A stretch of 64,000 nt of DNA, taken from contig CP116227.1 in the NCBI GenBank assembly GCA_038184435.1, forward strand, positions 3,687,501-3,751,500. The letters run 5' to 3'. The number at the start of each line of letters is the position of its first letter. The stretch's first letter is position 1. Source of the DNA: Nocardioides alkalitolerans. Lineage in GTDB: Bacteria > Actinomycetota > Actinomycetes > Propionibacteriales > Nocardioidaceae. The notes below the pieces were generated by a model that saw only the letters and a list, made by a program, of their open reading frames with translations, had not been told where the DNA came from and searched no databases. The translations under genes were made by a program, and so were the position numbers. This document shows positions 53,386 to 61,658 of the stretch, one piece after another.

Positions 53386-54909
53386 TTATTCGCGTCGGGT
53401 GAAGCGGAGCTTGCCGGTGCCGAGTCGTTCGACGAGGTAGAGCGGGTCGTGGATCTGGTGGTGGTGTTGGTCGCAGAGGAGGCAGCCGTCTTGCACGTTG
53501 GTGTGGCCGCCGGCTGACCATGGGGTGAGGTGGTGGGCGTGGGTCTGGTGGGGTGGTCTCGTGCAGCCCTCGGCGACGCAGCCGCCGTCGCGGATGGCCA
53601 TGGCGGTGCGCATGGCTCGGGTGTGGAAGCGGGCGGTGCGGCCGAGGTCGAGGACCTCGGATTTGGTGCCGAGGACGGCGGGGATGATGCCGGCTTCGCA
53701 CGCCAGCCGCCGGGCCTCGGCTGCGCTGAGGGTGCCGCCGGTGTCAAGCGATGCGGCCGCCAGACCATCGAGCAGTGACTCGAGCGTCATGGTGACGACG
53801 ACGGTGGCTCCGGTGCCGCCCGTAGCCGGGAGGTCTTTCTGGTCGAGCATCTCCAGCAGCTGCTGAAAGGCCTGTCCGTAGCGCTCCGGGGTCGGACGGC
53901 CTGCCTGGAAGCGCTGCTCAGGGTCGTCGTTGGTGTTGAGGTGCTGGGGTGCGGCGTAGGCGTCGAGGGCTTTGCGGAGCATCGCGCCGTGGAGCTCGGG
54001 CAGCGTGAACCGTCCGTGGATCTTGCCGTGGCCATCGGAGACCATCGACAACCGCGACGCGGCCCGGGCCTCGCGTTCCTCCCGTTCGAGCAGCGCGGCC
54101 TCGTGGGCTTCGCCGACCTCGGGGGCGATGACGGTGAGAATCTTCTTGCCCAGGGCTCGCAGGGCCTTGGCGTCGTGGTCGGTGGCAAACCCGACGAGCG
54201 TCTCCTCTGCCTGCAGCCGTAGCTCGTCGGGGAGCTCGTCGGGGAGTGCGTCGAGGGCCTTGATGATGACGTCGGCCTGCTCGGTGTTGACCGTCCCGGC
54301 CTCGCAGGCTGGGGCGAGGTGGGTGGCACAGCGGCCCGCCGTGGCCTCACCGATGCGGGCCAGACGGTAGGCGTCGCGCCGGGTCACGGCGGTCGCGTTC
54401 GCCAGCCATACCGCGGCGGTCGACGCGCCGTTCTGCCGGTGGAGCTCGACCGCCTCGGCGTGCTCCACCAACACCGCGACCAGCGCCGAGGCGCGGGCGA
54501 CGAGGCGGTGGGCGTCAACGAGCGCGATTCCGGTCTGCGGCGCGCTCAACCACCCGAGCCCGGTCCGCCCATCGTCCGCGAGCACGGCCGTGGCCACCCG
54601 GATCGCCTCCAAGACCGGATGCCCCACATCGACCGCACCCGGACCGGCACCGGGACTCGAGGCGACGCCCGGCACCACCCACCCGGGCTCCGGCTCTGCG
54701 GCGGGTTCGGGCGCGTCGTACTGGCTCTCGCCGCGCGAGACGATCCGGCATCCGCGCGTAGCCTCCGCAGGCCACTCACCCGTGGCGAACGCGTGCTCCA
54801 ACCAGTCCGGCACCGGCTCGTCGACCAGGAACTCGGCAGGCGGTTCCGGCACCGGTGGCCCGAAGCCACCGGCGTCGCCAGATGAGCCGACCCCCGTCAT
54901 GGCCACCAC
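53386..54909 (-). CDS. DUF222 protein with C-terminal HNH endonuclease domain
   Basis: A 507-residue DUF222 (13E12-type) protein. The DUF222 helical region spans about 95-350 (LVARASALVAVLVEHAEAVELH, LTVIAPEVGEAHEAALLEREER, FTLPELHGAMLRKALDAY). The C-terminal HNH fold is intact: CVAEGCTRPPHQTHAHHLTP, then GGHTNVQDGCLLCDQHHHQIH with the zinc cysteines and catalytic His. The open-frame start at 54909 is plausible; a Pro-rich 80-residue N-terminal tail is variable in the family. Function is unknown; related genes are numerous in actinobacteria and are associated with mobile or repetitive loci. Confidence 0.85.
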   Translation of the reverse strand: MVAMTGVGSSGDAGGFGPPVPEPPAEFLVDEPVPDWLEHAFATGEWPAEATRGCRIVSRGESQYDAPEPAAEPEPGWVVPGVASSPGAGPGAVDVGHPVLEAIRVATAVLADDGRTGLGWLSAPQTGIALVDAHRLVARASALVAVLVEHAEAVELHRQNGASTAAVWLANATAVTRRDAYRLARIGEATAGRCATHLAPACEAGTVNTEQADVIIKALDALPDELPDELRLQAEETLVGFATDHDAKALRALGKKILTVIAPEVGEAHEAALLEREEREARAASRLSMVSDGHGKIHGRFTLPELHGAMLRKALDAYAAPQHLNTNDDPEQRFQAGRPTPERYGQAFQQLLEMLDQKDLPATGGTGATVVVTMTLESLLDGLAAASLDTGGTLSAAEARRLACEAGIIPAVLGTKSEVLDLGRTARFHTRAMRTAMAIRDGGCVAEGCTRPPHQTHAHHLTPWSAGGHTNVQDGCLLCDQHHHQIHDPLYLVERLGTGKLRFTRRE

Positions 54910-55104
54910 TCAACCCGAGACCACCGACAGTTCTGAACCACACCGGACAAGCCGCCGTACGGCCTGTGGACAACCCCGAGGCCCGCCGCCGTTCGACCCA
55001 ACTCGACGCCCCCGCCGCGCCGAACAACCCAGCTCGACGCGAACGCCGACGCCGATCTCGGTCGTTCCTTGGCAGCGGGGTGCGCGCCTGCGAGGTTCCG
55101 GAGC

Positions 55105-55491
55105 GTGGCGGACATCAGCAGGAGGGGCATCGTGCGCGCCGGCGTGTGGAGCGTTCCCGCGATCGCGGTCGTCGCCGCGGCGCCCGCCGTCGCCGCGAGC
55201 GCGGCCCCCGCGATCCGGATCACCAGCATCGTCCCCCGCGGGTTCAGCGACTGGATCACGCTGTCCTTCGCCGTGGACGGCATCCCGGTCGGTGCGTCGG
55301 GCTTCGTCCAGCTGAGCTGGACGCCGGCGGGTGGCACGACGATCGACACCGACTACGCGCTCGTCTCCGGGCCGGGGACGGGCAGCATCACCCTCTCGGG
55401 ATTCACGCGAGGCACCACCTACACGTTCACGGTGTCGTGCCAGGTCGGCAGCAGCCCCGTCGTGACGGCCTCCAGCCCCTACACGCCCTGA
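55105..55491 (+). CDS. Small exported protein with Tat-like signal
   Basis: A 128-residue protein: a signal with twin Arg (ISRRGIVRAGVWSVPAIAVV, AAAPAVAAS) and a short beta-rich mature domain resembling a single Ig/fibronectin-like sandwich (TLSFAVDGIPVGASGFVQLSW, TLSGFTRGTTYTFTVSCQV). The start is chosen at GTG 55105 because GAGG is correctly spaced and the signal begins there. Its signal is close to that of the gene at 24119. It lies just before, and convergent to, the importer ATPase gene. Confidence 0.6.
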   Translation: MADISRRGIVRAGVWSVPAIAVVAAAPAVAASAAPAIRITSIVPRGFSDWITLSFAVDGIPVGASGFVQLSWTPAGGTTIDTDYALVSGPGTGSITLSGFTRGTTYTFTVSCQVGSSPVVTASSPYTP

Positions 55492-55512
55492 GCCCGCGCC
55501 GCCTCCGGCACC

Positions 55513-56331
55513 TCACCGCTCCACGAAGTGCGGGCGGCCGCTGACGGGGTCGGGGACGACGACGGCGTCGATCTCGAACACGTCCCGGAGGAGCGCCGGG
55601 GTCACGACCGCCGCGGGGTCGCCGTCGGCGACGATCTCCCCGCCGCGCAGCGCCACGATCCGCTCGGCGTAGCGCGCCGCCTGGTTGAGGTCGTGCAGCA
55701 CCATCACGATCGTCATGCCCTCGTCGCGGAGCCGACCGACGAGCCGGAGGAGGTCGAGCTGGTGGCGGACGTCGAGGTACGTCGTCGGCTCGTCCAGCAG
55801 CAGCACGTCGGTCTCCTGCGCGAGCGCCATCGCGATCCAGGCGCGCTGTCGCTCGCCGCCCGACAGCGTCGCGAGCCGCCGATCGGCGAGGTGGCTGACA
55901 CCGGTGCGCTCGAGGGCGCGCTCCATGGCGGCGTCGTCGGTGCGCCGCAGCATCGCCCAGGCGCCCCGCTGCGGGTAGCGCCCCTGCTCGACGAGCTCCC
56001 GCACCGTCGCCCCCGGCGGAGCCGTCGACGTCTGCGGCAGCAGCGCTATCCGGCGCGCGACGGCCCGGGTGGGGAGGTCGCGCAGGGGCGTGCCGTCGAG
56101 CCGCACCGCCCCCGACCGCGGTGCCAGCACCCGCGCGAGGGCGGCGAGCAGGGTGGACTTCCCGGACCCGTTGGGGCCCACGAGGGCCGTGGCGGTCCCG
56201 GGCTCGATCCCGAGGGAGAGGGCGTCGATCACGGCGGCCCGGCGGTATCCCACCGTGATGCGGTCGGCGGCCAGCACCGGCGTCTCCGGCGTGGAGGGCG
56301 GTGGGAGAGGTGGGGGGAGGGACGTGGTCAT
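55513..56331 (-). CDS. Metal-chelate ABC importer ATPase (FecE/FepC type)
   Basis: A 272-residue ATPase: Walker A GPNGSGKST near 52, IALLPQTSTAPPGATVRELVEQGRYP (the Q-loop region characteristic of FecE/FhuC), signature LSGGERQRAWIAMALAQ, Walker B VLLLDEPTTYLD and the His-loop VLHDLNQAARYAERI. It drives uptake through the two FecCD permeases encoded upstream. The ATG overlaps the second permease stop (ATGA). Confidence 0.93.
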   Translation of the reverse strand: MTTSLPPPLPPPSTPETPVLAADRITVGYRRAAVIDALSLGIEPGTATALVGPNGSGKSTLLAALARVLAPRSGAVRLDGTPLRDLPTRAVARRIALLPQTSTAPPGATVRELVEQGRYPQRGAWAMLRRTDDAAMERALERTGVSHLADRRLATLSGGERQRAWIAMALAQETDVLLLDEPTTYLDVRHQLDLLRLVGRLRDEGMTIVMVLHDLNQAARYAERIVALRGGEIVADGDPAAVVTPALLRDVFEIDAVVVPDPVSGRPHFVER

Positions 56332-57323
56332 CCGCGCTCCTGGAGGGTCGGGCGTGCGCTGCGGCGCACCAGGTGGACGAGGAGCGGCGCGCCGATGAGC
56401 GCCGTCACCGCACCGACGGGCACGCCCGCGACGTCGGGCCGGGCGCCGGGCAGCTCGAGGGACACGGCGAAGGCGACGAGGTCCGCCGCCGACAGCAGCA
56501 GCGCCCCCAGCACGGCGGCCGCGGGCACGAGCCGCCGGTGGTCGGCTCCGACGAGCATCCGCGCCACGTGCGGCGCCACGAGGCCGACGAACGCCACGGC
56601 GCCCGCGGCGGTGACGGCGGCCGCGGCCGCGAGCACCGCGACGCCGAGGATCGCGGCGGGAGTGAGCAGGCGCCGTACGCCGAGGCCCACCGCCGTCGTC
56701 TCCCCGAGCGCCCACGCGTTCATGCGGGAGGCCAGCAGCCACGCCAGCGGCACCGTCACGAGCCACGGGGCGACGGCGTCCCAGTCCCCGGTCGTGCGCG
56801 CGTTGAGCGACCCGACGAGCCAGCGGAGCACGGTGCCCATCGGCGCGGAGTCGAGCACGAGCGCGAACGAGGTGAGCGCCCCGAGCACGGCGCCGAGCAG
56901 GATCCCGGTGAGCGCGAGCGAGCGGCGCCCGAGCAGGAACAGCAGCCCGCCGGCGGCCAGGGCGCCGAGGAGGGCCGCGAGCGCGACGTACGGGTGCCCC
57001 GGCGCCACCAGCAGGCTCACCACGACGGCGAGCGCGGCACCCGAGCCGACCCCCGTCGTGGCGGGCTCGGCGAGCGGGTTGCGCACGACGGCCTGCACGA
57101 GCACGCCCGAGGTCGCCAGCAGCGCTCCCGCCGCGAGCCCCACGAGCACGCGGGGGAGCCGGAAGCGCAGCACGATGATCTCGTGCGCCGGCTCCCGGGC
57201 GTGCCCGAGCAGGGCCGCGGCGACGTCGCCGGGCGCCAGCGCGGAGCGTCCGACGAACAGGTGCGCCGCAACGAGCGCCGCCACGGCCAGGGCCGCGCCG
57301 ACGGCGAGCAGGAGCGACCTCAC
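56328..57323 (-). CDS. FecCD-family chelate importer permease, second subunit
   Basis: A 331-residue permease with about nine helices: LRFRLPRVLVGLAAGALLATSGVLVQAVVRNPLAEPATTGVGSG contains the conserved G-x-P-like NPLA motif of FecCD/BtuC. Later blocks: GDWDAVAPW, GLGVRRLLTPAAILGVAVLA, AFVGLVAPHVARML. GTG start inside the stop codon of the first permease (GTGA), and it ends in ATGA with the ATPase, so the three are translationally coupled. It forms a heterodimer with the first permease. Confidence 0.9.
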   Translation of the reverse strand: MRSLLLAVGAALAVAALVAAHLFVGRSALAPGDVAAALLGHAREPAHEIIVLRFRLPRVLVGLAAGALLATSGVLVQAVVRNPLAEPATTGVGSGAALAVVVSLLVAPGHPYVALAALLGALAAGGLLFLLGRRSLALTGILLGAVLGALTSFALVLDSAPMGTVLRWLVGSLNARTTGDWDAVAPWLVTVPLAWLLASRMNAWALGETTAVGLGVRRLLTPAAILGVAVLAAAAAVTAAGAVAFVGLVAPHVARMLVGADHRRLVPAAAVLGALLLSAADLVAFAVSLELPGARPDVAGVPVGAVTALIGAPLLVHLVRRSARPTLQERG

Positions 57324-58342
57324 CGGGCGTCCCGGGAGCGGGCCAGGGTCCAGACGAGGGCGGGTACGCCGACGAGCGTCGTGGCGACGCCCACCGGGAC
57401 CTCGACGGGGTAGAGCGCGAGGCGCGAGACGAGGTCGGCCGCGACGAGGAGCACCGCCCCGACGACGCCGCTCAGCGCGAGGACCCGCGCCGTGCTCGTG
57501 CTGCCCAGCAGGCGCCGGACGACGTGCGGGGCCAGGAGCGCGACGTACGCCACCGGTCCGCAGACGCTCGCCACCGCGGCGGCGAGCGCGGCCGCCGCGG
57601 CGAGGGCGGTGAGGCGGGTGCGGACCACGGGTACGCCGAGGCCCGTCGCCGCGACGTCCCCGAGCGCCAGCGCGGCGACGCGGCGGCGCAGCAGGACGGC
57701 GACCGCGACGCCGACGGCGACCCACGGCAGCACCACCGCGACGTGGTCCCAGCCGCGGGCCGCGAGGCTGCCGAGGAGGTAGCGGAACAGCACCACCACG
57801 TTGCCCTCGGTGCCGAGACCGACGATCGCGACGACGAGGCCCGCACACGCTGCGGAGACGGCGGCGCCGACGAGCACGACCTGGTCGGGGTCGCGGGTGC
57901 TGCCCCCGATCGCGAGCAGCACGAGCACGCCGGCGACGAGTGCGCCGACGAGAGCGAGGTAGGGGAGGGCCGCCAGGGGCACGGGCAGCGCGAGGACGAC
58001 GACGGCGGCGGTGACCACAGCGGCCCCGGAGGAGACCCCGAGCAGCTCGGGACCGGCGACCTGGTTGTGGAGCGCGTCCTGCATCAGCAAACCGGCGACC
58101 GCCAGCCCGAGGCCCGCGAGCGCCCCGAGCACGGCCCGCGGCAACCGCGCCTCCGTGACCGCCACGTGCTGCGGGTGGGCGGGGTCGCGCAGCGCGTCGA
58201 CCACGGCGGCCGGGCTCAGCCGCGGCTCGCCCAGGCACAGCGCGGCGACCACGAGTGCGACGAGCACCGCGGTCGCGAGCAGGTGGACGGCGACGGGGGC
58301 GGTGGTGCGCCCGGTTGCGCCGCGAGTGAGAACCATTATCAT
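57320..58342 (-). CDS. FecCD-family chelate importer permease, first subunit
   Basis: A 340-residue polytopic permease: VTEARLPRAVLGALAGLGLAVAGLLMQDALHNQVAGPELLGVSSG is the FecCD start, and GPVAYVALLAPHVVRRLLG is the conserved late loop. Two ATGs compete (58342, giving MIMVLTRG, and 58336, MVLTRG). Both fall within or beside the palindrome at 58327-58341, so the binding site overlies the translation start. The frame continues to 58630 but that part is antisense to the lipoprotein gene. First gene of the minus-strand importer operon. Confidence 0.88.
   Translation of the reverse strand: MIMVLTRGATGRTTAPVAVHLLATAVLVALVVAALCLGEPRLSPAAVVDALRDPAHPQHVAVTEARLPRAVLGALAGLGLAVAGLLMQDALHNQVAGPELLGVSSGAAVVTAAVVVLALPVPLAALPYLALVGALVAGVLVLLAIGGSTRDPDQVVLVGAAVSAACAGLVVAIVGLGTEGNVVVLFRYLLGSLAARGWDHVAVVLPWVAVGVAVAVLLRRRVAALALGDVAATGLGVPVVRTRLTALAAAAALAAAVASVCGPVAYVALLAPHVVRRLLGSTSTARVLALSGVVGAVLLVAADLVSRLALYPVEVPVGVATTLVGVPALVWTLARSRDAR
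58327..58341. promoter_or_regulatory. Zur/Fur-type 7-1-7 palindrome between importer operons
   Basis: TGAGAAC-C-ATTATCA. It matches 12 of 14 positions of the Fur 7-1-7 consensus (TGATAAT-N-ATTATCA) and 11 of 14 of the actinobacterial Zur form (TGAAAAT-N-ATTTTCA). Actinobacteria usually control iron through DtxR/IdeR boxes of another shape, so Zur is the more likely owner. It lies between the permease and lipoprotein genes, over the -10 region TATCAT and the permease ATG. Confidence 0.65.
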
Positions 58343-58373
58343 TTCGGCGCCATCGTCACGTACAGGAGATCCC

Positions 58374-59342
58374 ATGCGCAACCCGAGCCCGTCCCGCGGC
58401 GTCCGCCGCGTCCGTCCCGCCCTCGCCGTCGTCGGCGTCCTCGCCCTCGGAGCCGGGGTGCTCGCGGGGTGTGCGAGCGACTCCTCCGAGGCGACCTCCG
58501 GGGGCGGTGCCGGCGGCGCGGTCCGCGCCACCGACGCCACCGGGGTCGAGGTCGCCCTCGACGCCCCCGCCGAGCGCATCGCCTGCCTCACCATGATCTG
58601 CGTCGACGCCCTCACCGAGGTCGGCATCACCCCGGTCGCCTACCGGGACCAGCTGGCGCTCGACGAGCGGTACGCCGGGCCCGACGCCGACATGCGCGAG
58701 ATCACCGGCGGGTTCGGCGAGGAGAACGTCGAGGACATCGCCCTCGCCGCCCCCGACCTGGTCATCGGTCTCGCCGGCGCCCAGGACGGCCTGCGGGACG
58801 CGGTCGAGGAGATCGCGCCGCTCTACCTGGTCGACCCGGGCTCCTGGGAGGAGTCGGTCGAGGTCCTGCGCACCGTCGGCGAGCTGACCGGCACGCAGGA
58901 GGCCGCCGACGCGGCCGCCGACGCGTTCACGGAGCGGGTCGAGCACGCCGCCGAGCACCGCTCCGACCTCACGACGCTCTCGATGTTCGGTGAGCCCGGT
59001 TCGCTCGGCGTCGACTCGGTCGCGACCCCGGTGGGCTCGCTGCTGGCGGAGGTGAGCGACTACCCGTGGGAGGCGGGGGCCGACCCGTTCGCGACCGTCG
59101 CCGTGGAGCAGGTCGCCGCCGTCGATCCCGACGTCGTCTTCGCGCAGGCGTTCTCGGCCTCGAGCGACACCGAGCCGCTGTCGGAGCGCCTCGCGAGCGA
59201 CCCGCAGTGGGCGCAGCTCGCCGCCGCCCGCAACGACCGCGTCGTCGAGGTCGAGGCGCCCGTGTGGGCGACCGGCCGCGGCACGATCTCGCTCGGCATC
59301 GTGCTCGACCAGGTCGAGGCGGAGCTCGGCATCGAGCACTGA
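58374..59342 (+). CDS. Metal-chelate binding lipoprotein (FecB/PBP type)
   Basis: A 322-residue helical-backbone binding protein. Lipobox LAGCASD puts the lipidated residue at Cys33; the mature protein begins with a Gly-rich linker. Landmarks are VRATDATGVEVALDAPAERI, MREITGGFGEENVEDIALAAPDLVIGL, and late NDRVVEVEAPVWATGRG. Near the cleft is the unusual pair Cys71/Cys76 (ACLTMICVD), with Met74 between, which could bind metal. It captures the extracellular chelate for the FecCD permeases. ATG with an AGGAGAT site. Followed by the second palindrome and the RiPP-like operon. Confidence 0.9.
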   Translation: MRNPSPSRGVRRVRPALAVVGVLALGAGVLAGCASDSSEATSGGGAGGAVRATDATGVEVALDAPAERIACLTMICVDALTEVGITPVAYRDQLALDERYAGPDADMREITGGFGEENVEDIALAAPDLVIGLAGAQDGLRDAVEEIAPLYLVDPGSWEESVEVLRTVGELTGTQEAADAAADAFTERVEHAAEHRSDLTTLSMFGEPGSLGVDSVATPVGSLLAEVSDYPWEAGADPFATVAVEQVAAVDPDVVFAQAFSASSDTEPLSERLASDPQWAQLAAARNDRVVEVEAPVWATGRGTISLGIVLDQVEAELGIEH

Positions 59343-59352
59343 AAACTTGTTC

Positions 59353-59381
59353 TTGAGAATCGTTCTCAGAAATGGTCTGAT
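59353..59381 (+). promoter_or_regulatory. Promoter of the RiPP-like operon with an overlapping Zur/Fur-type box
   Basis: The palindrome TGAGAAT-C-GTTCTCA (59354-59368) has the same 7-1-7 plan and half-site (TGAGAA) as the box at 58327. It covers the -35 TTGAGA (59353-59358), which is 17 bases from TCTGAT (59376-59381). A metal-loaded repressor would block transcription; metal shortage would release it. The transcription start would be near 59388, leaving a 45-base leader before the precursor ATG. Confidence 0.7.
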
Positions 59382-59433
59382 CCTCCCGCGGCCCCACCCG
59401 GGGCTCGCGCCCACCGATGCGAAGGAGCAGCAG

Positions 59434-59562
59434 ATGAACGAGTTCTTCAGCCCCGTCCCCGCCCGCGCCGCCCTGGCGACGCACTCCGCCGGTCACAGCA
59501 ACGCGCTCGTCGAGAACCCGTTCGACGAGGTCGAGGCCGTCGAGGCCGAGGGCGACCGCTGA
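59434..59562 (+). CDS. Candidate RiPP precursor peptide (42 residues)
   Basis: A 42-residue peptide. ATG with a strong AAGGAG site at best spacing. Residues 1-14 (MNEFFSPVPARAAL) are amphipathic; 15-23 read ATHSAGHSN, with the His-Ser pairs His17-Ser18 and His21-Ser22 and Thr16; residues 24-42 (ALVENPFDEVEAVEAEGDR) are acidic. There is no Cys. With YcaO and a TOMM binding protein downstream, azoline formation at Thr/Ser beside His is an attractive model. The acidic C-terminus could be a follower, as in bottromycin, or the N-terminus the leader. Precursor status is inferred from size, place and the stem-loop after it. Confidence 0.62.
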   Translation: MNEFFSPVPARAALATHSAGHSNALVENPFDEVEAVEAEGDR

Positions 59563-59578
59563 CCACCGTCGCCTGACC

Positions 59579-59621
59579 CGCTGCCCGTGCGCCCCACCTC
59601 TCCTGGGGCGCGCGGGCAGCG
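59579..59621 (+). terminator. Strong stem-loop after the precursor gene (attenuator or partial terminator)
   Basis: An 18-bp stem CGCTGCCCGTGCGCCCCA (59579-59596) / TGGGGCGCGCGGGCAGCG (59604-59621), with a 7-base loop and only one G-U wobble in the RNA. No T-run follows, so read-through is likely. Stem-loops here commonly make precursor mRNA exceed that of the modifying enzymes. Confidence 0.8.
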
Positions 59622-59655
59622 CTTCGTCCGATCGAGCCACCCCTCGGGAGCACCC

Positions 59656-60360
59656 ATGACCGTCCTCACCGCGCCGCGACTCGCCCCCGGCGTCCGGCTC
59701 CACCGCACCGCCGCCGGTGACCTGCTGCGCACCGCGGACGGCACCCTCCACGCGGTTCACCTCCCGCCCGCCGAGGCGGACGAGCTGCGGAGCGCGCTCG
59801 TCGCCGACCGTCGGCCGCGCACGTCGACGGCCGCCGCGGCGTACGACGCCCTCGGCTCCGCCGGGCACCTGCGGCCCGCGACCGTCCCCGCCGCGCGGGT
59901 GCAGGGCGCCGGGGTCCTGGCCGACGCCACCGCCGCCGCCCTGCGCCGGATGGGTGCGGAGGTCACGCAGGACGCGGGGAGCGCGCTCCGCGTCGAGGTC
60001 ACGGCCCCGCGGGCCGCGTGCGTCGAGGCGTGGTGCGCGGACGGGCACCTCGTCGTCGCACCCGTCGCCGTGCCCCTCGCCGACGTGGCCGCCCGCTGGC
60101 GCGCCGCCGGCCACCACCGCCGCCTCGACGAGATCGACCCCGTCGACGAGCTCGCGCCCAGGGTCGTCGCCGCCTCCGCGGCACCCTCGCCCCGCGCCGT
60201 CGAGCTGGTCGCCCACACCCTCGCGAGCGAGGCGCTCGCCCGCGCGGACGGGCCGGTGGACCGAGCCACCCGCGACGCCTACCTCGCCACCACGGTCGAC
60301 CTCCGCACCCTCGCGGTCGTGCGCCGCCCCGTCCTCCCCGTCCCGCCCGCGCCCCGATGA
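59656..60360 (+). CDS. TOMM leader-binding/E1-like protein (truncated ocin-ThiF type)
   Basis: A 234-residue protein resembling the C-protein/E1-like partners of YcaO cyclodehydratases. The first 80 residues could form the winged-helix RRE fold that grips the leader (LAPGVRLHRTAAGDLLRTADG, DALGSAGHLRP). The middle (VQGAGVLADATAAALRRMGAEVTQD) imitates a ThiF Rossmann start, and LAPRVVAASAAPSPRAVELVAHTLASEA echoes the late part. No zinc cysteine tetrad or ATP motif is seen, so it should be a scaffold. ATG with GGGAG. Identification is by fold-level resemblance and context. Confidence 0.55.
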   Translation: MTVLTAPRLAPGVRLHRTAAGDLLRTADGTLHAVHLPPAEADELRSALVADRRPRTSTAAAAYDALGSAGHLRPATVPAARVQGAGVLADATAAALRRMGAEVTQDAGSALRVEVTAPRAACVEAWCADGHLVVAPVAVPLADVAARWRAAGHHRRLDEIDPVDELAPRVVAASAAPSPRAVELVAHTLASEALARADGPVDRATRDAYLATTVDLRTLAVVRRPVLPVPPAPR

Positions 60361-61658
60361 CGCTGCAGGCCGAGCCGACCACGGCCGCCACCGTGCACGC
60401 CGAGCGGCACACGGTGGGCGGACTCGCGACGTACGTCTGGCGCCCCGACGGCCCACCCCGCGCCGTGCTCGTCGCCCGCACGCCGTACGACGCGGCCGGC
60501 CACGCGCCCGAGGGCGTGGGCTGGGCGCGCCACGGGGTCGCGCTCGTGCTCCAGGACGTGCGCGGGCGTCACGGCTCGCCGGGCCGGTTCACGCCCTACG
60601 CGGGCGAGGGGCCGGACGGCGCCGACCTGCTCGCCTGGACCCGTCGCCGACCGTGGGTGCGGGGGCCGGTCGTGCTGCACGGCACGTCGTACGGCGCGCA
60701 CTGCGCCCTCGCCGCCCTCGCCGCGCTCGAGGAGCACGGGGCCGCACCCGCCGACGGTCCCGACGCCGTCTCGCTCGCGGTGCCCGCGCTCGGGCTCGGC
60801 GAGACCGCGTGGACCCGCGGGGGAGCGTTCCAGCTCGCCTCCCGCCTCGGCTGGTGGGGCGAGCACGCCGACCTCGCCGACTGGGAGCGCGTCGTGGACG
60901 CGACCCGCGACGACGCCGACCGCGCGGCACTGGCCGCCCGGCAGCGCGTGCCGCTGCTGGCGATCGGCGGCCTCCACGACCACTTCGCGCACGACACCGT
61001 CGACCTCGCCCGCGCTTGGGGCGGACCCGCCTGGCTCGTCCTCGGGCCGTGGGGCCACGACCTGCGCGGCGCGCGGCGCGCGGAGCGCGTCCTGGCGTGG
61101 CTGGACCGGCTGGCCGACGGCGCGCCGCCGACCGGAGCGGTGGTCGGGGACGGGACGCGCTCGCTCCGCCCCGGCACCCCGTTGCGCCGGCGGCTCGCCG
61201 TGGCTCTCGGCGGCGGCATCCTCCGCGTCGACCCGGCGCACCCCGTGCCGTCGCCGCCGTTCGGCACCCGGGAGCTCGACCCGCGCGTCCGCCCCGACCG
61301 GCTGCTCCTCCCCGTCGACCTCCCGTGCCCGGGAGCCGGGCGGGCGCTGGTGGCCGACGTCGCGGCGTACGTCGCCGGTGACGCGCCGCCCGGCACGCCG
61401 CCGGATGCCGTCTGGTGCGTGGCGCTCGCCCGCCGTGTGCCCGGCCCCGGGGGGCCCGTGCTCGAGGAGCTCGCCCACGGCGCCGCCGTCGGCCCGCGGG
61501 TGACCCTCGGTCCGGTGGTCCTCGACCCCGCGGACGACCACGTGCTCGTCGTCGCCGCCGACGCCTTCCCCCGCACCGCGCCCGCCCGCTCGGGCTCCGC
61601 GCACGTCCGTACCGTCCGCCACGTCGACCTGGAGGTCGCCCCATGGCCGCTCCGCTGA
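60357..61658 (+). CDS. CocE/NonD-type S15 hydrolase, possible precursor-processing enzyme
   Basis: A 433-residue serine hydrolase of the X-Pro dipeptidyl-peptidase/CocE group: RTPYDAAGHAPEGVGWARHGVALVLQDVRGRHGSPG, nucleophile GTSYGAHCA (Ser near 111), Asp/His elements AIGGLHDHFAHDT and VLGPWGHDLRG, and a C-terminal beta-sandwich with VRTVRHVDLEVAP. S15 enzymes cleave after Pro or Ala, and the precursor has PVPARAAL near its N-terminus, so processing or detoxifying cleavage is possible. The ATG overlaps the previous stop (ATGA); the gene ends 16 bases into ycaO. Confidence 0.8.
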   Translation: MTLQAEPTTAATVHAERHTVGGLATYVWRPDGPPRAVLVARTPYDAAGHAPEGVGWARHGVALVLQDVRGRHGSPGRFTPYAGEGPDGADLLAWTRRRPWVRGPVVLHGTSYGAHCALAALAALEEHGAAPADGPDAVSLAVPALGLGETAWTRGGAFQLASRLGWWGEHADLADWERVVDATRDDADRAALAARQRVPLLAIGGLHDHFAHDTVDLARAWGGPAWLVLGPWGHDLRGARRAERVLAWLDRLADGAPPTGAVVGDGTRSLRPGTPLRRRLAVALGGGILRVDPAHPVPSPPFGTRELDPRVRPDRLLLPVDLPCPGAGRALVADVAAYVAGDAPPGTPPDAVWCVALARRVPGPGGPVLEELAHGAAVGPRVTLGPVVLDPADDHVLVVAADAFPRTAPARSGSAHVRTVRHVDLEVAPWPLR

